Of a DNA stretch of 64,000 nucleotides, positions 12,323 to 24,793 are shown in pieces. The stretch is taken from NCBI GenBank assembly GCA_022592435.1, contig JABYQS010000122.1, positions 1 to 64,000 on the forward strand, given 5' to 3'. The position numbers were made by a program, and so were the translations under genes. Every line of letters starts with the position of its first letter. Positions within the stretch are counted from its first letter, which is position 1. The stretch comes from Cerioporus squamosus. Lineage: Eukaryota; Basidiomycota; Agaricomycetes; Polyporales; Polyporaceae. The notes beneath the pieces are model-generated. The model was not told the DNA's origin and ran no database searches. It was given only the letters and a program-made list of their open reading frames with translations.

Positions 12323-13964
12323 ATGAGCACGCAGACCGCTGGATACGACCAGGAGAAGGGCCCGGAGACAAGGCAGCTCCTCGCACCTCCGCCGCCTGGC
12401 CCTCCCGGCTACTATGCCGTCCACCAGTCCCCCGTCCCGATCCCTCAGGACCGCCCCAGGAACGCCCGCAGGCGGCGATTCTGGCACTTTCTCGCCTGCA
12501 CCTTCCTCTTTGTCGGTGCAATGCACCTCTTTGCCCCCCGTGGCCCTCGCGGATTGAAGGTAAGCTCCGCTTGCATACTGTTTGTTACTGGCCCTCTTGC
12601 TGAGATCTCGGCCGCATTAGTGGCACGGTGGTTTACCCGTCCAGCAGCAAGTGCACGATGACATGTATCCCTACGCGCCCTCGGACTGCTCGGAGTCTGT
12701 GAACTGGACTACCGACCCTGTAGAGCATCCGGACCAGTACCCGTATCGCGCGCGGACGTCGTTCACGCTGCCCGTCGGTGCTAAGGAGCTCGCCTTTGTC
12801 GCTGAGGGCGCGCGGCAGCACGGCCACTTCGAGCTCTCGCAGACTGCCGACGCCGGCTCGGACGAGGTCGTTGTAGAGGTGCACGTCTCCTATTACGACC
12901 AGAATACGCTTTCCGACGCGACCGTCTGTCGTCTGCATCCCGCTGAGGACAATTGGGGCCTCGGCATCTTCGTACGTCTTTCTGATGATTCGTGCTGTGA
13001 TTCACGTTGACGTGCTTGGGCGCCGCAGACGCCCCGCTGGGTTCCTCCTCATACCCACAGCAAACTCAGATTCCACGTCCTCGTCCGCCTTCCTGCTGCT
13101 GACGCCGGCTCCCCGCTCAAGCTTGAGAATCTCGGCACCCACCTCCCGCAGTACACGCACCACGTCGAGGACATCGGCGACACCGCGTACTTCGAGTTCC
13201 TCCGCTTGAAGGGTTCCAACAGCCACATCAACGTCGAGGTATATCTTTTCCAGCTCAGTATCGCCCGTCATTGATCGCTGACGGCTACGCAGTCCGTCGC
13301 AGGCAACCTGGTGCTGGTCAAGTCCTCGAACGGCGCCATCACCGGCACGTACAACACCTCGACCTCGCTCGTGCTCGAGACGTCCAACGCCCCGATCACC
13401 GTGAACGCGAACCTCCTGAACGGCAACGAGCGGCCGACCGTTCTCTACGCCAAGACGAGCAATGGGTACGTGTCTCGCCCCCAGCTTCTCTCGTCGCACT
13501 AGTAGTCTGGCAGTACACTCACTCGCCATCCGCCTCGCAGCCGGGTCGATGCCGAGGTCACCCTCGCCACGAACACCTCCGACGGCACCCAGGGCAAGTA
13601 CCACGTCACCACGCGCTCGTCCAACGCCCCTCTCCATGTCGCCTTCGTCGACGCCCCCGTCGACTCCGCACTGACCGCTATCGCGCACACGTCCAACTCC
13701 CCCGTGCACGTCGCGCTGCACGAGACGTTTGAGGGTCGCTTCGACGCGTCCACCTCCTCGTGGTTCACCCCCGAGGTGAGGTGGAAGCCCGTGGAGGACC
13801 CCGCTGGGCGCGAGCGCAAGCGCGACGTCCGCATCGACACGGTCAAGAGGAGTCACGTTCACGGGTCTGTGTATTGGGACGCGGATGGCGAGGAACGCGG
13901 AAGTGTCACCGTTGAGACGTCGAACTCGCCCATCCGCCTGGACTTGTCGAAGGTGGATGACTAG
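12323..13964 (+). CDS. Membrane-anchored protein with adhesin-like beta repeats
   Basis: Five exons: 12323-12559, 12621-12971, 13029-13238, 13293-13465, 13541-13964. A cytosolic Pro-rich N-terminus with a basic RNARRRR stretch is followed by one hydrophobic segment (FWHFLACTFLFVGAMHLF, about residues 53-70), giving a type II signal-anchor topology. The rest carries repeated short beta-strand units of the form (T/S)SN(A/S)PI (TSNAPITV, SSNAPLHV, TSNSPVHV, TSNSPIRL), as in bacterial DUF4097-type adhesin repeats and related fungal proteins. Likely exposed outside the plasma membrane; its function is unknown. A TATA-like box lies just upstream. Confidence 0.75.
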
Positions 13965-14142
13965 TTCGGGTAAGACAGTGTCGAGATACTTTCTGTACAA
14001 CCCGTGCCTGCTTGTTTTATGTTTACGTTTCTCTGAAGCAGGTATCGTATTCGAAATCATATGCAGTGTGTGGTGTACTCTGTGTAAGGAATATGCAGGA
14101 AGCAGTCACCGAGTGCACATGCGGGCAAACACTACGACTAGT

Positions 14143-15620
14143 CTACTTCAAGGCTTGCAACTGGTCGCGCTGCTCGTACAACAGCTCCGCGTATTCTGCT
14201 ACACCCTGTAGCGCAAACCGATAGAACATGTGCAGCTTCCGGTTAGGCCGTGCATCGGGTGCTCGCCAGGCATATTTGAACGCGCCTTGCAATGCACGTA
14301 GTCCCATGATCCACCTCAGGAACAGCAGCGACATCCCCTTCACCAACGGTGCATGGTCGGAAGGCTCAAAGAAGACTTGCTGTAGAGCGTTGAGCACAGC
14401 GTCACGTTGGGAACCGCCGCCGGAGAGCTGCTCACGCCACATCCGCACGCTTTGCTGCTCCATCAGGCCAGCGTCCTCCAAGGCCCGACGATTGAAGACG
14501 GTCGCCCATAACGCAGTCCACATGAAGGAGTGCAGATCGTCGACCGGATTCTGGACGTAGTCCTTGTCATCGTGCCTCAACGCCATCCTCAACGAGTCAG
14601 ACATGAACTCAGGTGTTCCCTGTAAGTATGTCGAGCACTAGTAAGCAATCAATGGACTACGCAGATTGACACGAACTTACGGAGACGACACCTACATGCA
14701 CAGAACTGATGAAGTACTCCCCTGAGTTAGCGACCATATCTTCGTCGATGAGGAGGGCTCGGAACTCGGTCGACAGTCCAGCGTTCAAGTTGGCGAGCGC
14801 ATGCTCGAGCCTTTGCGCGGCTACCGCAACTTCCTCGCCGCAGTCCGTCCAGAAGTCACCGTCACTGTAGCCTGAGTCTTGCTGCTGTGCGAGCCGCGTG
14901 GGCACCGCGTGCGATCGCTCATGGTTCCAAGTCGTTGCTTCCGAGCCGCGCCCGCCTGCCGCGCCGTCGCCCTGGGAAAAGGCCCGAATTGCCCGCAGCC
15001 ATCCTACGGCGCGCAAGGGAACGTTAGCCGGACATCTTTGGACATGAGAGGTAGATAGTGGGACGAGCACTACTCACCGAGAAGAGCGTGCAACAAACAC
15101 TCGCCGAGCTCCCAAGCACTCACGCAATGCTCGAGTCTTCTCCATTCGTGCGTTGGAGCGACGACTCGGGCGGGAAGGGTACGATGGTCGGATTGGCTAG
15201 GTTTCGTCTCAGCCTTCGACTGTGAGGACGGGAGGTGCCGCCCACACGGTGCGGCGGGGGTGCACTGGCATACACTCGAGTCTGTAGCAGACCCTATGGG
15301 CAACGAGATAACGAGATGCTGAAGAACCTCAGGCTCCAACTGGCAGGAGTACGAGTAAATCCCAGGCTCAAGCTCGAGCTTCCCGCTATTTGGCCAGGTG
15401 TACTTGAGCACGACGCCACGAGGATCTTCGGAGGGCCGCATCGCTCCAGCACTGGCAGGACCTATGACCATGGTTTGCACATCCAGCGCGTGTCTCATGA
15501 GTTGATTATGTACGCCGTCAGACGACAAGCTCGACTCACCAATGGGCAGATGTAGGCTGAAATCCAACGGGACTGCGGTTGGCTCTTGCAGCCTGAGAGT
15601 CTTGAGTCGTCAATAGGGGG
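14143..15620 (-). CDS. Fungal-type (FunK1-like) protein kinase, probably incomplete or degenerate
   Basis: The last exons show features of fungal FunK1 kinases: LLIDEDM at the position of the usual LIDFDMA (DFG equivalent), then, across an intron, GTPEFMSDSLRMAL (activation segment end), then NPVDDLHSFMWTALWATVFN, matching the conserved DDLESF(F/Y)W block. Upstream exons contain GVVLKYTWP, possibly the N-lobe lysine strand. Introns: 15473-15550 approximately, 15002-15078 approximately and 14621-14681 approximately. No clear HRD catalytic motif was found before LLIDEDM, and the 5' end was not located. It may be a pseudokinase or a 5'-truncated gene. Confidence 0.6.
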
Positions 15621-16349
15621 TTTCGGTTCTAAGTTGTGTGCTCGAGTTAGTCAACTGGAATAGAAGTGACAGCAAGCCTCCCGCTCACTATCCAATGCAA
15701 GGGTAAGTGTAGCGGCCCTCAGCTGACGAACAGGTACGAGGTTAAGTATGTGCGCGCGGAAGCAACCACCAGTGGACGCGTCCTCGGAAAACCCCGAACC
15801 ACGACCGAACGGTCCGAACCACGACGTGAAGCGCGTGAAGAGCAAGTACTTGTATAGTAACTCAAACTGGCCGACTGTATGATTGGGCGTGTGTGATTCA
15901 ACGCTATGCTGGTGAATGGCCTGTAGGCTGTTGTAAGAGGGAACATCCCTCTTTCAGGTAGGGTGTCTGGTCGTGATCTGGTGACTGGTCATAATGTCAA
16001 CAATCATAGGTAGTTGACGGTCCAAGTCAGGAACCAAATTGCTGATATAGAGCGGGAAACCCCTGTGGGATACAAAAGAGCATGGGAGCATGTGCGCGGG
16101 TCTACCGCGCGAGCGTACACATGTAACACCTAGGCTACACGGAGAACAGAGGCGCGACTGGCGCAGAATGATCGGATGAGTTATACATCTAGAGCACAAT
16201 GAGGGAGTTAGAGAACAAGCAGGTAGAACCGAGAGCATAGATAGTCGTGAACGAGCGTGCCCTTCCAGGGGAGCTTCCCAAGGATGATGCGAGAAGGAAG
16301 GCTAGAGTGCAGGAATTAGAGGGTGCATGTACGTAGCGACTAGTGCCGC
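15621..16349. other. Intergenic stretch without a supported gene
   Basis: Short ORFs only, with no splice-linked coding signal. The missing 5' exons of the kinase gene may lie here. Confidence 0.45.
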
Positions 16350-17627
16350 TCAGTGCCAGTGGCGTCTCCTCTTGTGCGCGCCGAAGACCTGGCGAGGGCC
16401 CGGGGCCCTCTTCCCGTTCGCACTCGTATCAAAAGCGACTGTCATCGCCGGCGCGTTCAGGTACCCTTCGACGACGCTCCTCGTGATCGCACTCTGGGTG
16501 TAGTCCCAGTCGGTGTACCGCTGGATGGCGATGCTGTCCGTGTCGACGTCGAAGATGACGCCATACGTGACCTTGCCCCCCGTCGGACGCGCGAAGAAGC
16601 TCGCGCCCGAGCCCGTCGCGCCCTTGGGTGAGTAGATCTCCGAGATCGCCTGGTTCACGTCCGCGCCGGCGATGGTCTCGAGGATGTCGAGCTCTCCGCA
16701 GCCCTTCGCGCCGGTGCCGCGGCAGTTGCAGCCGTACTGCGCCGCGCGGACGATCTGCGCGTTGAGGGCCCAGATCGCGGGCACTTTCGACGCGTCGGAG
16801 GACTCGGGCATGTCGAAGGTGAGGACGAAGAACTTGCTACCCGACCAGCCGTGGTTGGCGGTGCCGCGCGAGAAGCCATCGCACGCGCTATCTTTGCAGC
16901 TCTTCGCGGTCATGATGTTCTGGGAGGCATGAAAGGTGAGGGGATTTAACAGCAACTTTGGCAGACGAGGTACGCACGATTTCGTGACCTTCGGGAAGGT
17001 TGCCACTTGCGACTTCTGCATTCGCAGACGCCGCAGCGGCAGTCCAATCGCCGTTGGCGTACGACTGACTGGCTCCCGCACAAACTAGCGTTTTGGATCA
17101 GCCCACGCAACCACCTTCACAGGCGGGGAAGTACATACTGGACCACTCGCCGCTGACGTCGCCACCGTCGTTGTTCATGAAGACGAGGTTGGTAGGCTGC
17201 TTGCCCGCCGCCCACGAGCTGACTTGCTTCCAGCTCGCGCTGCTAGCATTGGTGGGCTGGTAGACGGCGATGTTGTATACGGTCATCGGTCCCCGGAATG
17301 CGATGGTCATCTCATCGTCGAAGGGCGCCAGGTTCCCTATCGAAACGCGTGTCAGAACGCGCTTCCGACTCTACTGACGCGCAACCTACCGCTGATCTCC
17401 TTAGTCTCCGTGACACAGAAGGGGTTCACGTCGCACGAAGGGAACGTGCCCGGGTGTATGTTGGTGACCTGATCGTACGAGCCCGTGCTGCCGACCTTCG
17501 TGTACTTCAGGGCACTGAGAGATCCCGAAGTGGCGGTCGCCGCAAGGTTGTTTGGCTTGAGCTGCCCGCGAGCGTATGGAGCAGCAAGCAGAGCTGCGGC
17601 GGCGATGAACGTGGCGGAGAGACGCAT
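16350..17627 (-). CDS. TOS1-like cell wall glycosyl hydrolase (DUF2403/DUF2401)
   Basis: Starts with a signal peptide (MRLSATFIAAAALLAAPYA, residues 1-19). Exon 1 carries the N-terminal cell-wall domain; later exons carry a C-terminal jelly-roll-like domain with KVPAIWALNAQIVRAAQYG, the Cys-rich CNCRGTGAKGCG and GELDILETIAG, which fit the TOS1 C-terminal family where these acidic residues are the presumed catalytic ones. Introns lie at about 17341-17391 and 16921-16979. A third junction, between the Cys-rich YFPACEGG and ASQSYANGDW, can only be bridged by a GT...TAG segment of about 27 bp (17084-17110), unusually short. Secreted, likely acting on beta-glucan in the wall. Confidence 0.85.
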
Positions 17628-19040
17628 GGTGAGTTGGACGATGACGTTGCGTGATGTAACGAGTGTTGGGCTAGCGAATGTCGACCTCAGAGAGAGAGAA
17701 CGTGTCGAATGAGTGTGAACGTCTTAGAGACCGGGGCAGGAGGACAGGTGAGGAGGAGAGGTCTTGTAGGGATCGGAGGAGGGGAAGGTGGTGGTCGGAG
17801 AACAAGAAACCGAACCCTCGCAATCTTTTGCCCAGCGGTTCGTGCTGGCTGCGAGCGCGCACGACCAAGATAGCGGAAAACTGCGGTGCATGGATGCTCC
17901 ACCTTTTCCACGCTGAGCGCGTGCTGAATGTTGTTACCATATCCGGAATCCGAGGGAATCCGACGTTGGACGCGCACACGGAGAATCATGACGGTGAGCG
18001 GGGCGGGTAATAGCACGGAGATGGAAGCACGGATGGTAGATGCGGTAATGGAGAAGATGAAATGGAGGAGATGATGACTGACATCGCATAAACACTCATG
18101 CGGCGTCGGACTGACCATTAGTGCGCGTCCTGCATAATGAAGTTGGGCAGGTAAACAAGAGAATTTGTATGAGTCTGAGCACTCACAGCGTTGCGTAGAG
18201 GCAAAGGTACTGGTGCCTTGCGGTGGGCGAAAGTTGCAGGAGCAATGCGCGTGGGTTCCTTATGCACAAGTCGATTCATCTTGACAACGCAGGCGCAACG
18301 CCCAGACCTCGTGGTGTCATGGCCATTTCCTCACGAGTAGAGCAGCCGGTGGGCGCATTCTCTGCGAATCGTCAGAGAGGGAAGACGATATGCGATGCTT
18401 ATGGAGGCCATACCCTACACGCTTATCTGCGCAAGTGCCTTGATGTCCGTTGAATAGCTGACCGGGAACGTAAGAGAAAGCAGCACTTAAGACAGAATAC
18501 GGATATGGTGAAGACGCATCATATTCCGAGCATATATGCAGATGTAACAAGATGGTGGTCGAGGTCGAGAGTCAAGAGGGAAGTGCCGCGCAACGCTGAC
18601 GCTGCGTTGAAGTCGGCAAGGAAGGTACGGTCGCCCACAGAGACAAGATCGCCGGAAGTCAGCGTGGAGTCGCGCATCTCGTCCTTCATGTTCTCCCGCT
18701 GCACGGGATGGCGGAATGTTTCTCATATGCAGCTAGTGCATGTACTGGCACTGGTATTTTCAGTTCTTCGGTTTGTCATGTTCAATACGGTAAGATCGTG
18801 TACAGGAGGTCGTACCTGTATGGTTCTCTCCATGAATGACCGCCTGCCTCGATGTCGCGTAGCCAACTTGAACGCACTACCGTTTTGAGGCTGTTCGAGT
18901 AGAGGAGGACATGCAGCAAGCGTCAATAATTCATCACATCACATATACACCCATGAAATGTAGTTTGAGAGGTGGTGGAGGTGGTGGTGTGGTGGTCCTG
19001 TGATGGTCGAGACTCGAGGACTTGGGGAGCGCTTCCAGCA
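17628..19040. other. Intergenic region left of the giant element
   Basis: Upstream region of the TOS1-like gene, then about 1 kb in which no gene could be supported. A run of GGTGGTGGAGGTGG type lies near 18970-19000 just before the element starts. Confidence 0.5.
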
Positions 19041-19064
19041 CACTGCAAGCGCCGCCCCGTTGTG

Positions 19065-19648
19065 CAGGATGCGATAGCCTTGTTATAGTCGAGAGTGAAG
19101 GTAACCTATAACAAAAGGTTTGACGGTCTATAACATGGTGCGATAGGTAAGCTATCGCCCCACAATAACCAGCTTATCGACCCGGGTCCTAGGTTACCTT
19201 TAGCCTGACTATGACACGGAGGTATAGTGGCTTTGAAGGTAGCCTTGAAACCGGTGTTATAGGCGTGCGGTAGCATGCCTAGAACACGATGTGATAGATA
19301 ACCTATCGCACGCAAATCGCACGCTTATAGCCCCCCTGGATACAAAAAGGTGTTGTCTGGCTATTGACTGCCTATAACACTACTATCGACCCACTCCATA
19401 GACCCATTATAGGGTTCTGATAGGCGTGTTGTAGGTAACCTACAACACCGGACTATAGTGACGGTGTACGCTTGCTATAATAAATTCATGGATAGGCTAT
19501 AACACCGTGTTATACTTAGATTGTCGCACGGGTCAATAGGCGGTCTATTGTCGGGCGATGGCTTACCTATCGCACCATGTTATAGACCGTCAAAACTTTT
19601 GTTATAGGTTACCTTCACTCTCGACTATAACAAGGCTATCGCATCCTG
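19065..19648 (+). repeat. 584 bp palindromic (MITE-like) block in the left TIR
   Basis: Begins CAGGATGCGATAGCC and ends with the reverse complement, GGCTATCGCATCCTG; the terminal arms are about 90 bp. The interior is full of TATAAC, CTATCGC and GGTTACC words and is AT-richer than its surroundings. The copy at 48130-48713 is the same length, with very few differences seen (for example g/a near 19142), and is in the same orientation. Confidence 0.85.
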
Positions 19649-19984
19649 GAACCCAGTGGGCATCGATCATTTCTCTCCCCCGCCGAGCCGTCACTTATCT
19701 TCGATTGAAGTCCTGCCTGGGGTCCTGAATAAGTGTCCAAGAGCTCATCTGATGGACTGACTCTACAGCGAGTCGGTCAACTCTGCATTAGAGCAGGTCC
19801 GCCGACAACAGTAGCCAACCCACTACCGCAGATAGCACGTCTGCACTGCTCAAGTCAGGACAGAATGACCCGAATACGACACTGAGCAACAGCAGCTTGA
19901 AACAACACCGCTTTACGACACTGAGCGACCCCGGCTCGAAACGACATCGACGTTCTGCTCAAGGCCACGACGAAAGGCTCGACA

Positions 19985-20315
19985 CCGCGCTGCACGACCT
20001 CAGCTCGAAACCACACCGCTCGGCACGATGCCGCAGAGGAAGACTCGACACCGCACCGAGCAGCGATGCGACGCGCCGGACGGCTCGACGCAGTGACGCT
20101 GCACGACCTCAGCTCGAAACCACACCGCTCAGCACGATGCTGCAGAGGAAGACTCGACACCGCACCGAGCAGCGATGCGACGCGCCGGACGGCTCGACGC
20201 AGTGACGCTGCACGACCTCAGCTCGAAACCACACCGCTCGGCACGATGCCGCAGAGGAAGACTCGACACCGCACCGAGCAGCGATGTGACGCGCCGGACG
20301 GCTCGACACGGCGCA
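19985..20315 (+). repeat. 109 bp tandem array, three units (left TIR)
   Basis: The word CACGACCTCAGCTCGAAACC recurs near 19994, 20102 and 20211; measured period 109 bp (GACGCTGCACG at 20095 and 20204). Sub-terminal repeats of CACTA elements are known binding sites for element proteins; that function here is inferred. ORFs through the array are not genes. Confidence 0.9.
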
Positions 20316-20470
20316 GAGCTGCATCGCACGACGCGAGACGGATACCACTCGGGCTCGACACCACTTAGAAAGACACTGCGCAAACCCAAGTCTCAAATCT
20401 CTGCTCGAGTTTGACGCCAACCAGGATCGAACATGGGAAACCGCTTCAATGTTCAATGCCCTCTCTGATT

Positions 20471-23400
20471 CTATCGTAGAAAATCATGTCTGTCGGATGT
20501 GTTATGATGAGCTTCCCAAATGGCACTGAAAGCTTCACACACCCTGTCCAGCGACCGCACCACGATGCATTCCGCACCAATATCCGAAGGTGTATAGACC
20601 ATGGAGGCGAAGTGAGCTTGAATGTCTTGTAGCGCGAGGACTTGCGGATCCGGCTTGAAGCGGTTGTAGAACAGGCGGGTGTCGAGGTCGTCAATTTGTC
20701 GATACGGATCGAGAGCTGCATGTGCATCGGATAGATCCATATACTCGTCGACGATGAAGAACGGCTCAACAATCTTCTTGTCGTTCTCCACGCGAAGATG
20801 TGTGAATACCTCCCGGATCTGGCCTGCTCGCAGAAATGCCGCTCCGCCCTCCGAATCAGGCTGGTTGAACAATATGAATGAATTGCGCAGTTGCGCACTC
20901 TTGGTCCCAAACTTGAGTCCCCCGTGGTCGAAGCTCCGCTGGTAGTTCACGGCGTCTGGGAGTCCGGGACGCCGGTCGGTCAAATCGAAGATGGACGAGA
21001 AGGCAGAGTTGCCCAGTTTGGTGAGACACGCCAGAAGTGCCCGATAGATGGGTCGAGGAAGGGGGAGCGCGTCTTCCTCAGAGAACACAAGAGGTTCCGG
21101 TTGCTCCGGGACCGGTCGGAAGCTGGACATACGAGGGTTACTGCGCGCTGCGTCGCGGAAGGACTTCTTGTAGTTTTCCATCATTGCCGCAAAGTAATCA
21201 TTCTCGGGCCATTGAGTGGTAGCCATGAGCCATCGTAGATTAGCGCCGATGTAGAAGTAGCGCATGAATGTGAGCGGCATGTCGTCTGTTATGCACTGTC
21301 AACAACAACGAAGGAGAGTGGTGGTTCTGCACGCACTGGTTCGACTGTTCGTATTCAGGTGCTGCAAGATCCCATTGAAACGCTCGAATGGGAATGCCCA
21401 CCATGCGTGTACCGGGCCGAAGAGCTCGAGGCATTCCCTCAAGTGGAGGGACAGATGATGATTGGGAACGAGAGGGTGCTTGAAAGTTTCGGTGAGGGAA
21501 GAGAGGTAGCGATGCATGTACGAATCAAACTTCTCCACACGTTCGTGATCCATAGTTCGCCGCGTCACGAGATCCACAGCGCGCACAAGATCCAGGAAGT
21601 TGTTGAGCAGGGTCTTCTGCCTTGGAGTTGCGGTCGAGGTACCCCATACTCTGACAAGGGTGATTACCAGGTTCACGAGGCACGCAGTCCGCCATTGGTC
21701 CGCCTTTAGCTTCCCATGGGACGGGCTGCCAAAGTTCTTCGGTGCGCGCTGCATCCAGGAAGGTAAGATCGTGTTCAAGATGTCTGCCCGTATGGAGGCC
21801 AGGGTATCTTGGTCCAGGATGCGGAACTTCGAGATGTCGAACTCGTCATCGACGAGGTGGAAATCGCGCGTGGATTCTTGGAACACCGGAGGTAGGCGGA
21901 TATCGACATCTTTGTTTGCCCTCCACTAGAAGTGGCGGTTAAAGTATGGCAGGATATGAAGCAAGAGCGAGACGTACCCATTTGAGAAGCTCCTCGATGT
22001 AGTCGCGTTTGGTGAATCCGCCGAACGGAGGGACTGCACCGTTCAGCTGTGCAACCGCCGCGAGATAGCCCTTCCGTACACGGTTCAGCTTGTTGAAGTT
22101 CTCCTGCTTGAGGTACGACACGACGTTCTTGAGCCAGGATAACTGTTCGTCGGGTGAGTGGGGCGTTACCTTCTGGGTATCCTTGGATTTGTCCTTGATG
22201 TCGACACCCCAGAAGTCGCGGCAGTGATGGCGCAACTCTCCAAGGAACAAGTTGTGCATCGCGTCGACCAAGGCGAAGCGAGTCGGATCCCAATACGGCA
22301 AGCGGAGCAACTCGGACCAGCGAATCCCGTGTTTCTTGAAGCAGTCGTCCCGCTCCTTCTCCCTCTCAGCATCCTTCCACTCGTCCGCGTAGGCCTGATG
22401 CTTCGCACGGGATCTCCGAGGCCACTTCGAGCGCCTGAGGTCGCTGATGCGCTCCTTCGGAAGCTGACAGAAGGAGCAAAAGTACTTATTGGAAGAATGA
22501 CCGGCAAAGCCAGCCGCCTTGCGCAAGGCGGGCAGATCGCAGACAAGGGGGATCATGGCGGCACGGACCACCAGCGACGCACCATCGAGTGCGGAGGACG
22601 ATAAGAAGATGCCGCGTTGCCACAAAATGAGGAGTTCGTCAACAAGAGGGCGAAGGAAATGGTTGAGCTGATGGAGCCCGGGTTCGTGTGGGCCGGGGAT
22701 GATACCTGCCAGGTAGATATTCTCGGGGCGATAGCGGATATCTGGTGGGAGATTCAAACAAACGAGGTAGATCCCGCCCACTGAGTGCATCTTGCCGGCC
22801 TTCTTATTGCCATACGGGTTGAACCAGTCTATGAAAAGCGAGAATACGAGATGTACCGAACCGTCGGGTTGAGCGGAGAATGGTGTGCGTCCATCTGGTC
22901 CGAGGAAGTTACGCAGAAGGGGGGCGTGCCATATATCCGACCACCGGGATCGTTGTGAGTTTTGGGGTGTCCACGCCTCACGGGCAAGTTCCGCGAGCAT
23001 GGGTCTCTGGAAGAGTTCCGCAAGCCAAGCGTGCATAGAGCGGTATGGGAAGAAGCGGATGGGCTCGTACTTCACGTAGACCTGTTTCCCCTCGCGTATC
23101 TCCTGTCGCCTCACGAGTGTTTCGCCGCAAACCCCCTTGTCAGTCTCGCGGAAAGTGCAGCGATGGGGATAGGGATCTCTGGGCTTCTTGGGATCGGGCG
23201 CATAGGTCGCGCGACAGGCCGGACAAACCGCGTACCGTATGATGGCGGGTTCCAAGTCGAGTTTCTTCAGTATCGCACGAATGTCCGATGGGATGGCCTT
23301 TAGCATGTCGTTCTGTGCATCCGTAAGCGATGGCCTCCTCCCAAGCGAACTGTTCAACCACATAAAAGCGCCGAAGAGTATGGCCTTGACGCCTGTGAGA

Positions 23401-24501
23401 ACGAAGGCAACATCGACCTGTGCCGCTTCAGCCAAAGCGTGCATCACGGTGACAAGAAGTAGTGTAGCCAAGATGAAATGCTCCGTCGTCTTCGCTCGCT
23501 CGCCGGGCTGGATGCCTGTAAGGATTCAGTTCATATGTTGAAGTCATCTCGTACATGGGCGAGACCTACCGATCGGAACACTTTTCGGGCCCGTCTCCAG
23601 GCTCGTCGACTCGAGGTAGCGAACCAACAGATACTCCGTCCATGCATCGTCCCTCAGCCGGTCGAGGTTTTGCAGATAGGAGTCCGCTCTCTCGATGAGG
23701 CCATCGAGGCGACGATCGAGATCTGTGTCACCGACAGCGTTGAGCTGGGTTAGATACTTGTATTGCTCGAGGATCTTGCCGCGAACACCTCGATACAAGC
23801 TGTTTTGCTGTCCGTCACCTTGAGGTTCTTGCGGAGGATCAGATAGCTTGGTTGTTGGAGAGACAGAAGAGAAGTCCAAGCTGAGCTGAGCCGGTATCAG
23901 CTTTCGGTGCGCGCTCAGAGAAGATTCGACTGTGGCCAAGAATTGTCGCCGCTGGCGGAGTTCATGCTAACAGGTACGACAACGGGAATAAGTATAAGGC
24001 AGCGAAGAGGACAGCAGAGAATAGAGCTCTTACCTTTCCAGCAGTCGGTGCTGCTGTGGTAGTAGTAGGCGGATCAGAGGCAATGTCGGTAGCAGAAATC
24101 GGGGGGATGTCGGCTGCGTGCAGCGTCTGACGGCTTGTTAGGGGTTGTGTTCGAAGTGAATGAATCTCGTCAATCTATCGACATACCGATTCATGTCGTT
24201 CAGTAGATGCAGGCTGTCTAGATGCGCGACGATGGGCCTTCTTATCCTTCGGGCGGACGGGAAGAGACGGAGAGGAACCACTGGAGGACGCCACGGTGGC
24301 GACGAGGATACTGCTTTCCAAGACCTGCTGTAGATCTTCGTCATTCTTGACATGCTTCTGCACGGTCCTGGCGGTGTTGAAGAGTCGGCCCTGGTGCTCT
24401 ATGCCATCCTGATCCGTCCATACACGGCTGTTGCATTGGCTACAGGTGCAAAGGTATTTTCCCTTTGGCACCGGTACCAAGGACGATGGTTGGTCAGCCA
24501 T
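20471..24501 (-). CDS. Tnp2-like CACTA/EnSpm transposase
   Basis: Six exons join in frame to 1248 aa: 24501-24187, 24126-24034, 23966-23570, 23515-21978, 21925-21337, 21285-20471. The N-terminus has CTCSQCNSRVW, a zinc-ribbon-like start. Exon 4 has a second Cys cluster (CPACRATY...CTF...CGETL) and the core signatures YWDPTRFALVDAMHNLFLG and ELRHHCRDFWG near 22230-22300. Exon 5 has GPVHAWWAFPFERFNGIL, the typical Tnp2 block. A C-terminal CIVVRSLDRV segment closes it. No stop or frameshift was seen, so the element may be active or recently active. It cuts and pastes the element by binding the terminal repeats. The family call is strong; the boundary with the next gene is clear. Confidence 0.92.
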
Positions 24502-24793
24502 CGGACCGAGACAGAGCCTTGAAACGAGTAGCGAGAGACCTGGGCAGTGGGATCGAGGCGGGGAGGTGAGATGGGGAGAGAGATGAGGATACAGGGAGCT
24601 GCGGGAAGCGCGTCGCCAAGAAGCAGTCAGCGCGAAACAAGGACTGGGTGCGGACTCACCAAAATCGGAGCTTCTGCATTGCGTGATCTTCAGATCTGAT
24701 CAAGACCGGACGAACGGACGGATCATCAAGCCGCTTCAAGCGCATATATTGTGAGCTAGAATGGAAACCGAAAGATTTACTGCCACGGGGACA

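Larger units (their letters stand above)
19041..20377 (+). repeat. Left terminal inverted repeat (1337 bp)
   Basis: Matches the reverse complement of 47509-48737. The inner limit is ...AGACACT at 20377. It is about 108 bp longer than the right copy, which equals one unit of the internal 109 bp array. Confidence 0.9.

Noticed and set aside
12318..12526. Minus-strand ORFs opposite exon 1 of the adhesin-like gene
   Set aside because: Antisense frames over a Pro-rich signal-anchor exon; no independent support.
13002..14060. A 352-residue minus-strand ORF opposite the adhesin-like gene
   Set aside because: It is antisense to five well-spliced plus-strand exons with conserved repeats, and it has no domain signal of its own; high GC produces long antisense frames.
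19065..19648. An LTR or a tRNA-like structure in the AT-rich palindromic block
   Set aside because: It starts and ends with inverted, not direct, repeats, has no TG...CA LTR ends with polypurine tract or primer site nearby, and does not fold as a cloverleaf by eye.
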